The notes beneath the pieces were generated by a model, which was not told the origin of the DNA, searched no databases, and saw nothing but the letters and a program-made list of their open reading frames with translations. Shown in pieces: positions 1-7,471 of a stretch of 64,000 nucleotides of DNA. The position numbers and the translations under genes were made by a program. Source of the stretch: Sphingomonas sp. QA11 (GTDB taxonomy: Bacteria > Pseudomonadota > Alphaproteobacteria > Sphingomonadales > Sphingomonadaceae). The stretch spans positions 2,542,001-2,606,000 of the forward strand of contig NZ_CP098774.1 of the NCBI RefSeq assembly GCF_028473665.1, read 5' to 3'. The stretch's first letter is position 1; each line of letters begins with the position of its first letter.

Positions 1-911
1 TTGCCATAACCACCTGCGCGCTCGGCGCGATCGATGATGCCGTCGGCGGTGGCGTAGATCGGCGTTCCCATCGGGCCGGGGATATCCACGCCCGCGTGCA
101 TCGCGGCAGTGCCGCGGAACGGGTCGGCGCGGACGCCGTAGTTGCTGGTGAAGGCTAGGCGCTCGACCGGCTGGGCGGAAGGGATCGCGATCACGCCCTG
201 CTCGAGCGAATCGAGCTTCTTCCAGGTCATGAACAGCGAGCGGAACTGCATGTCGGCGCGAAGATCGGCTTCGGCCTCGGCACTGTCGGCGGCCTCGAAC
301 GGACCGCCCATCGCGGCCATGCGCGGCGCGAAACGCTCCGGTGCGATGCCCAGCTTGCGAACATGGGCGACCGTCAGCGCGTAACGCTGCTCGGCGGCTT
401 GGCGTGCCTTGACCGCCATCGCAACCTGGCGCTGCTCGACCTTCTTGAGCGGCGCGAGCACATCGGCAGCGATCTTGTCGGCATGGCTGTTCACCGTCGG
501 CGCAACGAGCGTCAGGGAGCGGGGATCGCCCTTGCCCGAGATGACGGCGGAGATCAGCGCCTGGCGCTGCTCAACGCGGGTGGCATGGGCCTTGGCCGCC
601 TGCTTGATGGTTTCGACATCGGCCTGCATCGCGGCGACCTTCGCCTGCATCTGCGCGACCTTGGCTTCGGGCGACAGCGGGGCATCGACGATGCCGCTCA
701 TGGCGACCGCACCAACCGCCGCCTGGGCGACGCCGTAGGCGGAAAAGCACAGGGTGATCCCGGCGACGCCGGCCATCAGCGCCTGGGTGCGCCCCCCGAC
801 GCTGAAGCGGCGCAAGTCACGACCGTCGTGAAAAATAAAATCCCGGGTGGTGAAGTGCGTCTTCAGCCGCGACACAAACTGCGCGCTCGACGCGATGGAA
901 ATTTTGCTCAT
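1..911 (-). CDS. M23 family metallopeptidase (LytM-type), C-terminus cut by window edge
   Basis: Peptidoglycan endopeptidase-like protein; M23 enzymes cleave cross-links in the periplasm, or act as inactive activators of amidases. About 303 residues are visible from an ATG at 911. A hydrophobic segment lies near residues 45-70 and acts as signal anchor. A long charged, probably coiled-coil stretch (about 80-170) follows, and the LytM domain begins near residue 275. The zinc-binding HxxxD motif is visible as MHAGVDIPG, followed by GTPIYATADG, typical of this family. The second zinc motif (HxH) would lie beyond the left edge, so activity cannot be judged. It is the first gene of the minus-strand stretch and is separated by about 110 bp from the DUF455 gene. 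Confidence 0.85.
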   Translation of the reverse strand, partial: MSKISIASSAQFVSRLKTHFTTRDFIFHDGRDLRRFSVGGRTQALMAGVAGITLCFSAYGVAQAAVGAVAMSGIVDAPLSPEAKVAQMQAKVAAMQADVETIKQAAKAHATRVEQRQALISAVISGKGDPRSLTLVAPTVNSHADKIAADVLAPLKKVEQRQVAMAVKARQAAEQRYALTVAHVRKLGIAPERFAPRMAAMGGPFEAADSAEAEADLRADMQFRSLFMTWKKLDSLEQGVIAIPSAQPVERLAFTSNYGVRADPFRGTAAMHAGVDIPGPMGTPIYATADGIIDRAERAGGYG

Positions 912-1019
912 CAATCCCCGGCGACCATGAATGCGATTGCCGGAAATCCAGCGCCCGCCCCTAAGTGTCCTGGTCGCAGCCCCTCCACGTCCTGGACGTG
1001 TCGCAATTGGCCTAATTTT

Positions 1020-1823
1020 TCAGGAAGGGGCAAGCGCGCCGTAATATTCTAGCGTCAGACCGGCTGAGTCGCGCGCCGAGTCGTTGAACGGCGGCTTAAT
1101 CATTCCCCGAAAATATCGCTCGACCAGCGACCGCCAGTGCGATTCGGGCGTGAATCCCTTGGCGGCGCAGGCAAATTCGAACCAGACGGTGCCAGCGCGG
1201 ACATGCCGTATTTCGTCGGTCAGGATGCGCTGGAGCATGCGCGCGCTCGGTTCGTCCTGCGCCGATCTGAAGCGCAGGATCGTCTCCGGCGTCACGTCCA
1301 GCCCACGTGCCTCAAGCACCATCGGCACGACCGCGAGACGGGCCATCGGATCATGGGCTGTCGCGGTCGCCGATTCCCACAGGCCGTCATGCGCCGGCAT
1401 CGCGCCATAGTGACTGCCCAGCATGCGCAACCGCCGGTCGAGCAGCGCGAAATGCATCGCTTCATCCGCGCCGACCCCAATCCAGTCGTCGGTGAAACCG
1501 CGCGGAAAATCGCCACCGAACCGTCCGACCATGTCGAAGGCGAGATCGATCGCGACGAATTCGATATGCGCCAGCGCGTGGAGCAGCGCGATCCGCCCGC
1601 GTTCCGAGCCGCCCTTGCCGCGCCGGGGCATCTCGTGCGGCGGCAGCAATTCGGGCGAGGCCGGCCGCACCGGGCGATCGGGCATGGCGACGCCGAACTC
1701 ATGCGTCAGCAGCCCGCGCCGCCACGCCCGCGCCGCCGCCCGGGCGGCACGAATCTTCGCCGCGGGGTCGCCCGTTTCCAGTACGCCCCGCGCCGCCTCC
1801 GCGATGCTCGTGCCGATGATCAG
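1020..1823 (-). CDS. DUF455 family ferritin-like protein, probable CTG start
   Basis: Ferritin-like helical-bundle protein of the DUF455 family; the biochemical role is not established. The metal-ligand-type pattern is visible as HIEFVAIDLAFD, DEAMHFALL and EIRHVRAGT. The first ATG is at 1685, but the reading frame continues upstream with family-like sequence (VLETGDPAAKIRAARAAAR, then WRRG) and no ATG, GTG or TTG. The best start is CTG at 1823-1821, which overlaps the TGA of the upstream bcp gene. It is preceded by a perfect AAGGAG ribosome site (1834-1829) at 5-nt spacing. This gives 267 aa, the usual family length, whereas the ATG at 1685 gives only 221 aa and removes conserved sequence. 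The start codon is an inference; the gene itself is secure. Confidence 0.8.
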   Translation of the reverse strand: MIIGTSIAEAARGVLETGDPAAKIRAARAAARAWRRGLLTHEFGVAMPDRPVRPASPELLPPHEMPRRGKGGSERGRIALLHALAHIEFVAIDLAFDMVGRFGGDFPRGFTDDWIGVGADEAMHFALLDRRLRMLGSHYGAMPAHDGLWESATATAHDPMARLAVVPMVLEARGLDVTPETILRFRSAQDEPSARMLQRILTDEIRHVRAGTVWFEFACAAKGFTPESHWRSLVERYFRGMIKPPFNDSARDSAGLTLEYYGALAPS

Positions 1824-2293
1824 TCTAGCTCCTTCAGCGCCTCGAGCACGTCGATCACGTGCCCTGGCACCCGCACGCGCCGCCAGATACGCACCAAGCT
1901 GCCCTTCGCATCGAACAAGAAGGTCGACCGGTCGATCCCCATATAGGTCTTGCCGTACAACTGCTTCTGCACCCAGACGTCGAACGCCTCCATGGCACGA
2001 TTCTGGTCGTCGGTCGCAAGCGGCACGGTCAGGTCGTATTTGTCGATGAACTTCTGATGCTTGGCCGGTGTGTCGCGCGACACGCCGAGAACCTCGACAC
2101 CCCGTGCCTGGAATTCGGGATAATGCTGGCTGAAATCCTGCGCCTCGCGGGTGCAGCCGGACGTGTCGTCCTTCGGATAGAAATACAGGACGAGCGGCTT
2201 GCCGAGATAGTCGCGCAGGTTGATCCTGCCGCCGCTCGGCGTGGTCAGGTCCACGTCCGGAAGCTTGCCGCCCTCTTCGATACCCGCCGCCAT
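1820..2293 (-). CDS. bcp: Bcp-type thioredoxin-dependent peroxiredoxin
   Basis: Thiol peroxidase of the AhpC/TSA Bcp subfamily, reducing hydroperoxides with thioredoxin in the cytoplasm; 157 aa, the family norm. The peroxidatic Cys is about residue 47 in DDTSGCTREAQDF. The resolving Cys five residues later, present in E. coli-type Bcp, is absent here, so this is an atypical- or 1-Cys-like form. The start chosen is the ATG at 2293, preceded by GGGAG. The frame is open further upstream into glnE, but that extension is Arg-rich and unlike the family. It lies 13 bp after glnE and overlaps the DUF455 start, so the three genes are probably co-transcribed. Confidence 0.93.
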   Translation of the reverse strand: MAAGIEEGGKLPDVDLTTPSGGRINLRDYLGKPLVLYFYPKDDTSGCTREAQDFSQHYPEFQARGVEVLGVSRDTPAKHQKFIDKYDLTVPLATDDQNRAMEAFDVWVQKQLYGKTYMGIDRSTFLFDAKGSLVRIWRRVRVPGHVIDVLEALKELD

Positions 2294-2306
2294 CGTCCGT
2301 CTCCCG

Positions 2307-4994
2307 TCATCCCTGCTTTCCGGCACCGGCCACCGCCGCCCAGAAATCGGAAACCTCCTGCCGGGTCGACGCGAACGACGCAACCACCGCCTCCCAATCA
2401 GCGACGTCGAGCGCGCGGGCGATCAGGTTGCGGGTGGCCTGCGCCGGGGGCTGCGCGTCGGGCGCGACCAGCCGAAGCGTCACCAGCAGCCGAGTCAGGA
2501 ACTCCTGCGCGGCGGCGATAGGCGAAGGCGCCAGCCCGGCCGAAACAAGCTCGCGGATCGCGGCGCCGAGATGCGGGTCAAGCCCGGCATGCCGGGTGAG
2601 CTGCACGACATGCACCGCGAATTCCAGGTCGACGAGGCCGCCGGGCGACAGCTTGGCGTCAAGCGGCCCTGCCGGCGGCTTGTGCGCCGCCATTTCCGCC
2701 CGCATCCCGATCGCATCGGCGACCACGTCGCGCATCGGCCTGTCTCCGCGCAGCACCGCATCGATCACCGCCTGGGTCGCCGCCCGTGCCTCCGCTGAAC
2801 CGAACACCGGCCGCGCGCGGGTCAGCGCCATATGCTCCCAGGTCCAGGCATCCTCGCGCTGGTAGCGCGCGAACCCGTCGAGAGAGACGACCAGCGGCCC
2901 CTGCGTGCCTGAAGGCCGCAGCCGCGTGTCGATGTCGTACAATGGCCCGGAAGCAGTCGGCGCTGACAGCGCACCGCTCACACGCTGCGCGAGGCGGTTA
3001 TAATAAAGCACTGCACCCAAAGGCTTTTCACCATCGGATTCAGCCATGTAATCGCCGGTAAAAAGATAGATCAGGTCAAGGTCGGAGGCATGAGTCAACG
3101 CTCCGCCACCCATCCGCCCCAGCGCCAGGATGACCAGTTCGCTCCCCGGCACCGTGCCATGCTTGAGCGTGAATTCGGCCACCGTCGCTTCGGCGAGCAC
3201 GACGATCGCCGCCTCCGCCACCCGTGCATAACCAGCCGACACCTCGAGCGGATCGCTGACCCCCGCGACGATCTGCGTGCCAAGCGCGAACCTCTTCTCG
3301 CCGACGACGCGCCGGACATGGTCAAGCCGGGCCTGATAGTCGCCGCCTTCACCGCGCATTTCATCGGCGATGGCCGCGACCGATCCGACCGGATCGAGTG
3401 CACTGGCATCGATCAGCCCGTCGAACAGTTCGGGCCTGCGCCCCAGCGCCTCGGCAAGGGTCGGGGTATGGCTCAGGATCGCGCCGAGCAGCCGTGCCAG
3501 TACTGGCCGCGCTTCGAGCAGGCGGAAGAAATTGATCGCGCTCGACAGTTTCGCCAGCATGACGTCGAGCCGCACGATCGCCCCTTGCGGGTCAGGCGCC
3601 CTGGCCAGCGCCTCGATCAGCCCGGGCAGCACCGCCTCGAGCGCTTCGCGTGCCGCGGGGCTGCGCAGCGCCGGATAGGTGCCCCCGCGCCATTGCTCGA
3701 TCCTGCGCGCCGCCGCAGGCGGATCGGCAAAGCCTGCCGTGCGGAGCTGCTCCTCCAGATGTTCCCCGTCCTGCGACAGCGCGCCTTCATCGTCGGGATC
3801 GAGCGAATCATAAGTCCGCGCGGTCGAATCGACATAGGGGCGCAGCAGCTCGAGCAGCGTCGCACTATCGGTGACGCCATGAAGTCGCGCCAGTCCATCG
3901 AGCGCCGCCCCGGTCGGCAGGTGGTGCGCCTGCCGGTCATCGACCATCTGGACCCGGTGCTCGATCGTCCTGAACAGGGTATAGGCAGCGGTCATCGCCT
4001 CCGCCTCCCCCGCCGCGATCCATCCCGCCTCCGCCAGTCGCGCCAGCGCGTCACGTGTCGCCGGCGCCCGCAGCGACGGATCACGCCCGCCATGGATCAA
4101 CTGGTGGATCTGCGCGAAGAACTCGATCTCGCGGATTCCGCCACGGCCGCGCTTGAGGTCGAAGCCAGGGCCGAAAACCTGGCCCTGCGCATGATGGTCG
4201 CGGATTCGCCGCGAGATGCCCCTGATCTCGCCGATCGCGCCGAAATCGAGCGCACGACGCCAGATGAACGGCCTGATCGTCTCGAGGAAGCGCGCGCCCA
4301 GGGCCAGATCCCCGGCCGCTGCCCTGGCTCGGATGAAGGCGGCGCGTTCCCAGGGCAGCGCCAGCGATTCATAATAGGAAATGGCGGCGTCGACCGGCAG
4401 TACGATCGGCGTCACTTCGGGTGACGGCCGCAGTCTCAGGTCGACACGCAGGACATAACCATCGCCGTCGCGGGCCTGCAGGATCTCGACCACCCGGCGT
4501 CCGATCCTGACCGCGGCCTCCTCCGGCTCCTCGCGCGGCCTGCATGGCAGGGTTTCGGGGTCGAAGAGGAGGATCGGATCGATATCCGACGAATAGTTCA
4601 GCTCGTGGCTGCCCTGCTTGCCGAGGGCGATGGCGGCGAAGCCGGCCGGCTGCGCTCCCGGCGTCCGCTCCGCGATCGCCGCGACGATCGCCGTGTCGAG
4701 CGCGCGGTCGGCAAAATCGGACAGCGCGGCGGTGACGGCGGTAAGATCATAAGCGCCCGCCAGGTCTCCCGCCGCGACAAGCAACGCCAGCCGCCGCCGC
4801 TCCAGCCGCAGCCGGCGCATTACCGGCATATCGGGGTCGTCGATCGGCACGGCCGAAAGTAGTGGCAGCCTCCCCTGCTCAAGCTGGGCCGCGAGCGCCG
4901 GCTCGCGATCGAGCAACAACGTCAGAAAGGGCGATTCACCCCGTGCGCGACGCACCGCATCCTTGATCAACTCTTCGGAATACGTGTCAGCCAT
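2307..4994 (-). CDS. glnE: Glutamine synthetase adenylyltransferase/adenylyl-removing enzyme
   Basis: Bifunctional regulator of glutamine synthetase: it adds AMP to GlnA when nitrogen is plentiful and removes it when nitrogen is scarce, under PII control. It has 895 aa, within the usual range. Both nucleotidyltransferase modules are visible. The N-terminal de-adenylylation module carries GSHELNYSSDIDP (about residue 128), and the C-terminal adenylylation module carries GGGALTHASDLDL (about 636). Each is followed by the RLRPSP/RLRPSG motif (RVDLRLRPSPE; DIDTRLRPSGT). It starts at an ATG at 4994 after an AT-richer intergenic stretch, and is the first gene of the glnE-bcp-DUF455 run. Confidence 0.95.
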   Translation of the reverse strand: MADTYSEELIKDAVRRARGESPFLTLLLDREPALAAQLEQGRLPLLSAVPIDDPDMPVMRRLRLERRRLALLVAAGDLAGAYDLTAVTAALSDFADRALDTAIVAAIAERTPGAQPAGFAAIALGKQGSHELNYSSDIDPILLFDPETLPCRPREEPEEAAVRIGRRVVEILQARDGDGYVLRVDLRLRPSPEVTPIVLPVDAAISYYESLALPWERAAFIRARAAAGDLALGARFLETIRPFIWRRALDFGAIGEIRGISRRIRDHHAQGQVFGPGFDLKRGRGGIREIEFFAQIHQLIHGGRDPSLRAPATRDALARLAEAGWIAAGEAEAMTAAYTLFRTIEHRVQMVDDRQAHHLPTGAALDGLARLHGVTDSATLLELLRPYVDSTARTYDSLDPDDEGALSQDGEHLEEQLRTAGFADPPAAARRIEQWRGGTYPALRSPAAREALEAVLPGLIEALARAPDPQGAIVRLDVMLAKLSSAINFFRLLEARPVLARLLGAILSHTPTLAEALGRRPELFDGLIDASALDPVGSVAAIADEMRGEGGDYQARLDHVRRVVGEKRFALGTQIVAGVSDPLEVSAGYARVAEAAIVVLAEATVAEFTLKHGTVPGSELVILALGRMGGGALTHASDLDLIYLFTGDYMAESDGEKPLGAVLYYNRLAQRVSGALSAPTASGPLYDIDTRLRPSGTQGPLVVSLDGFARYQREDAWTWEHMALTRARPVFGSAEARAATQAVIDAVLRGDRPMRDVVADAIGMRAEMAAHKPPAGPLDAKLSPGGLVDLEFAVHVVQLTRHAGLDPHLGAAIRELVSAGLAPSPIAAAQEFLTRLLVTLRLVAPDAQPPAQATRNLIARALDVADWEAVVASFASTRQEVSDFWAAVAGAGKQG

Positions 4995-5036
4995 TCAACA
5001 ACCATTGACGATCCCGCCAATTAACCCAGTCTCGCA

Positions 5037-5055
5037 AGCAACGAATTCGGTTGCT
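5037..5055. promoter_or_regulatory. Inverted repeat in glnE / small-gene intergenic region
   Basis: AGCAAC at 5037-5042 and GTTGCT at 5050-5055 form a 6-bp dyad around GAATTC. It lies in the short region between the divergent glnE start (4994) and the NepR-like small gene (5072). It could be an operator or a small hairpin; nothing in the sequence decides which. Confidence 0.3.
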
Positions 5056-5071
5056 CGTTCGTTCTTGGTTC

Positions 5072-5263
5072 ATGTCAAACAAGATCACGCCCTCCCTGGA
5101 AGATGCCGTGCCTCAAGCGTACATCGTCGCCACACCTCGGACGAGCGACATGATCAGCGGAGCACTTTTCGCAGCTTTCGGACGCCAAGACGCCAGGGTG
5201 GATGACTTTACCGCATTGCTCCGCCAGATCGACATCGCCGACCGGGACAGTCATTCCCGTTAG
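5072..5263 (+). CDS. Small NepR-like protein (63 aa)
   Basis: Small soluble protein encoded beside, and converging on, the EcfG sigma factor gene. Its central part, ISGALFAAFGRQDARVDDF followed by TALLRQID, resembles the helix-linker-helix core of NepR anti-sigma factors (IGxxLRxxYdxxvxExvPdxxxxLLxxLD) with a 2-residue deletion. The resemblance is by eye and imperfect: the first helix lacks the usual Tyr/Arg residues. A true nepR lies at 7299, so this would be a second or diverged copy. The start is uncertain. ATG 5072 lacks a clear ribosome site, and an in-frame TTG at 5051 is possible. It could also be an unrelated small protein. Confidence 0.5.
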   Translation: MSNKITPSLEDAVPQAYIVATPRTSDMISGALFAAFGRQDARVDDFTALLRQIDIADRDSHSR

Positions 5264-5281
5264 AATTCGGACGTAGAGAGA

Positions 5282-5962
5282 TCAATCGCCGCGGTCGCGG
5301 CTGAGATCCTCGACCTCGCCCATGATCGAATCCAGCGCCGTCATGCCCGGCTCGTTGCTGTGCGTGCGCCGCGACGGGAGCGAGTTGTCGTTCATGATCG
5401 TCTCAAGCGCGACTCGGCCACGCGCCACCCGGCTCTTGATCGTGCCGACAGCGACGCCGCAGATTTCGGCCGCTTCCTCATAGGCAAAGCCGCCCGCGCC
5501 GACCAGGATCAGCGCCTCGCGCTGCGGTTGCGGCAGATGGAGCAGCGCGCGCTGCATGTCGCCAAGCTCGACGTGCCGGTCCTGGCTCGCCGGGGCGGCA
5601 AGGATCCGGTCGGCGACCAGATCGTCCCATTCGCCCTTGAAGCGCGCACGGCGCATCTGGGAGAGATAGAGGTTGCGCAGGATGATGAAGGTCCAGGCGC
5701 GCATGTTCGTGCCGGCCTGGAAGCGCAATCGCGCCGCCCATGCCTTCATCAGCGTCTCCTGGACCAGATCGTCAGCGAGATCGCGATTGCCCGACAGCGA
5801 CCGCCCGAAGGCGCGCAGATGCGGAATTACCTGCGCCAGTTGCGTCTTGAACTCGGAATCGGACAGGGCGACATGCTCCACCGGCTCGGGCGGCGTATCC
5901 TCGTCGTCAGTCTCGAAGGCGTCGGTCATGAACATCCGTTTCGTGTTCCAGGAAGCGAACAT
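5282..5962 (-). CDS. ecfG: EcfG-type RNA polymerase sigma factor (general stress response)
   Basis: Extracytoplasmic-function sigma factor of the EcfG (ECF15) group. In alphaproteobacteria it drives the general stress regulon and is held by NepR until PhyR~P releases it. Region 2 is visible around HLRAFGRSLSGNRDLADDLV with NMRAWTFIILRNLYLS. Region 4 carries QREALILVGAGGFAYEEAAE and GTIKSRVARGR, the GAGGFAYEEAAEIC stretch being characteristic of this group. There is an extra ~35-residue C-terminal tail. The start is uncertain: ATG 5962 follows a hairpin with no ribosome site, and ATGs at 5935 or 5929 are also plausible. It is transcribed in the phyR direction, after the 45-aa membrane protein gene, rather than with nepR. 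Confidence 0.88.
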   Translation of the reverse strand: MFASWNTKRMFMTDAFETDDEDTPPEPVEHVALSDSEFKTQLAQVIPHLRAFGRSLSGNRDLADDLVQETLMKAWAARLRFQAGTNMRAWTFIILRNLYLSQMRRARFKGEWDDLVADRILAAPASQDRHVELGDMQRALLHLPQPQREALILVGAGGFAYEEAAEICGVAVGTIKSRVARGRVALETIMNDNSLPSRRTHSNEPGMTALDSIMGEVEDLSRDRGD

Positions 5963-5965
5963 GGG

Positions 5966-5988
5966 GGTGGACTCAAGTCAAGTCCACC
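5966..5988. promoter_or_regulatory. 8-bp inverted repeat upstream of ecfG
   Basis: GGTGGACT (5966-5973) and AGTCCACC (5981-5988) form a perfect dyad with a 7-nt spacer, ending 4 bp before the upstream-most ecfG start codon. In RNA it would form a hairpin over the ribosome-binding position. In DNA it could be an operator. Function is inferred from position only. Confidence 0.4.
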
Positions 5989-6017
5989 ATACCGTGCGTT
6001 TTCGTCCACGTGTTTGA

Positions 6018-6155
6018 TTAGCGGAGAAGCAGGACCGCGAAGATCACGATCACCAGCACCAGCGAGATGCCCAATATATATCGGGTCATATGCGGCGCGG
6101 CGCCTGCCCGCGCCTGCTCGCCGCTCAGATGTGCCGGTTCTTCTGGATTTGCCAT
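6018..6155 (-). CDS. Small single-pass membrane protein (45 aa) between phyR and ecfG
   Basis: A short reading frame starting at ATG 6155 and ending at TAA 6018. The first ~22 residues are hydrophilic (MANPEEPAHLSGEQARAG). One strongly hydrophobic helix follows (YILGISLVLVIVIFAVLLL), ending in Arg. This is a typical small inner-membrane protein with an N-terminal cytoplasmic part. It sits between phyR and ecfG on the same strand, so it is likely expressed with the stress-response regulators. The ribosome site is weak (AGGCAA region). I do not recognise a family, and a direct role in the stress response is not shown. Confidence 0.7.
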   Translation of the reverse strand: MANPEEPAHLSGEQARAGAAPHMTRYILGISLVLVIVIFAVLLLR

Positions 6156-6234
6156 TTGCCTATAACCCCCGAGCATTGTTTTGGGTCCGTACCAGATGGA
6201 ACTCCAAATGCCGGGGGCTGGCCAAAAGTTCCCG

Positions 6235-7041
6235 TCAGAGTGCGGGAACTGTCGCTGAATCGAAGAACAATGCCTGGCTGATCGCCGCTTTCACCGTCGA
6301 TCGCTGGAACGGTTTGGTGATCAGGAAGGTCGGTTCGGGCCGCTCGCCGGTCAGCAGGCGTTCCGGGAAAGCGGTGATGAAGATCACCGGCACCTGGAAC
6401 TCGGCAAGGATGTCCTTCACCGCGTCGATGCCCGAGCTGTCGTCGGCAAGCTGGATGTCCGCGAGCACGAGGCCGGGACGATCCTCCATCGCCAGCGCGA
6501 CCGCCTCGTCGCGGGTCACGGCGACGCCGGTGACGTCATGGCCCAGATCGCGCACGATCGTTTCTATATCCATCGCGATGATCGGCTCGTCCTCGATGAT
6601 CAGCACTCGCGCGCGCGTCTGCTTCTCGATCTCGGCCAGCGCTTCGTTGACCAAAGCGTCGACCTCGCCCGGCTCGACCTCGATCAGATAGGCGGCGTCT
6701 TCCGGCGTGAAGCCTTCCATCGCGGTGAGCAGCAGCGCCTGGCGCGACAGCGGGGTCATCCGGGCAAGGCGTGCCCGGGCGATCGCCTCCTGACTGCTGC
6801 TGGCATCGGCCCCCGCATTCTCGGGCGTCTCGTCATAGTTGGTCGATCCCCAGATCGCCTGGAACGTCCGATAGAGACCAAGCCGCGGGTCGACGTCGCG
6901 CGGGAATTCCGCAGGCGCGGCGACGATCGCTTCGAGCGTCGCGCGCACATAGCGGTCGCCGTGCTGCTGGCTGCCGGTCAGCGCCCGGCCATAGCGGCGA
7001 AGGAAAGGAAGGTGGGGGGCAAGCTGCTGTCCAAGCGACAT
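6235..7041 (-). CDS. phyR: PhyR: sigma-factor-like response regulator, anti-anti-sigma factor
   Basis: Master regulator of the alphaproteobacterial general stress response. Residues ~1-135 mimic EcfG (region 2-like GQQLAPHLPFLRRYGRALTG; region 4-like MTPLSRQALLLTAMEGFTPE). Residues ~143-260 are a receiver domain with the acidic pair (IIEDEP), phospho-acceptor Asp near residue 195 in LVLADIQLADD, and the conserved Lys in FLITKPF. When phosphorylated it binds NepR and frees EcfG. The start is placed at ATG 7041, giving the family-typical MSLGQQLAPH N-terminus. An in-frame TTG at 7062 would add seven atypical residues. It is divergent from nepR. Confidence 0.95.
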   Translation of the reverse strand: MSLGQQLAPHLPFLRRYGRALTGSQQHGDRYVRATLEAIVAAPAEFPRDVDPRLGLYRTFQAIWGSTNYDETPENAGADASSSQEAIARARLARMTPLSRQALLLTAMEGFTPEDAAYLIEVEPGEVDALVNEALAEIEKQTRARVLIIEDEPIIAMDIETIVRDLGHDVTGVAVTRDEAVALAMEDRPGLVLADIQLADDSSGIDAVKDILAEFQVPVIFITAFPERLLTGERPEPTFLITKPFQRSTVKAAISQALFFDSATVPAL

Positions 7042-7168
7042 GGCTGTCGGGGTCTCCTCCAAGAAAAACGCCAGGGTCTGACGGGGGTCCTTGTGGAAGC
7101 GGCCCCCCGCCTTTGCAACGCGTTTCGATAGCCCGAGCGAAGGTGCCGGGCTTTTTCACATCGAACAG

Positions 7169-7193
7169 GGAACTATCGACGCGATCTTTGGTT
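7169..7193 (+). promoter_or_regulatory. Candidate EcfG promoter upstream of nepR
   Basis: GGAAC at 7169-7173, a 16-bp spacer, and GGTT at 7190-7193 match the EcfG consensus GGAAC-N16/17-CGTT at 8 of 9 positions. The site is about 105 bp before the nepR start. Autoregulation of the anti-sigma gene by EcfG is known in relatives, so the location is as expected. No transcript mapping is available here. Confidence 0.55.
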
Positions 7194-7298
7194 TCATGCA
7201 TTCGTCGCGGATTGTATGCGCGATATGCCCGGCCGTTTTCCTCGGCCGGGTTTCTCGATATGCCCGGTTTATACACCGGATGCTCAAGGGGGACGATT

Positions 7299-7463
7299 TT
7301 GCGTTCGGGCGACGAGTCTTCGAAAAAACCGCGAGCCACAAAGGCGACCAGGGTCCAGAGCAAGGACCGTGATATGGGTGCAGCATTGCGCACCGTGTAT
7401 CAGAAGACGGTGGACGAGACGATTCCGCCCGAAATGCTCGACCTCCTGAGCAAGCTCGACTGA
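7299..7463 (+). CDS. nepR: NepR anti-sigma factor (TTG start)
   Basis: Small protein that binds and inactivates EcfG until captured by phosphorylated PhyR. The diagnostic core is complete: MGAALRTVYQKTVDETIP followed by PEMLDLLSKLD. The best start is TTG 7299, six bases after an AAGGGGG ribosome site, giving 54 aa with a basic N-terminal tail (SSKKPRATKATR), as usual in NepR. An internal ATG at 7374 would leave only 29 residues and no tail. The stop is 8 bp before the phyP start, so nepR and phyP form an operon divergent from phyR. Confidence 0.9.
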   Translation: MRSGDESSKKPRATKATRVQSKDRDMGAALRTVYQKTVDETIPPEMLDLLSKLD

Positions 7464-7471
7464 GCAGGCTC

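Noticed and set aside
5022-5069. Minus-strand AGAAC-N17-CGTT upstream of glnE as an EcfG promoter
   Set aside because: The -35 element differs from GGAAC and glnE is not a typical stress gene; too weak to list.
6198-6232. GGAACT ... AGTTCC inverted repeat after phyR as an EcfG promoter pair
   Set aside because: No CGTT-type -10 element at 16-17 bp from either GGAAC. It may be part of a weak terminator but lacks a T-tract.
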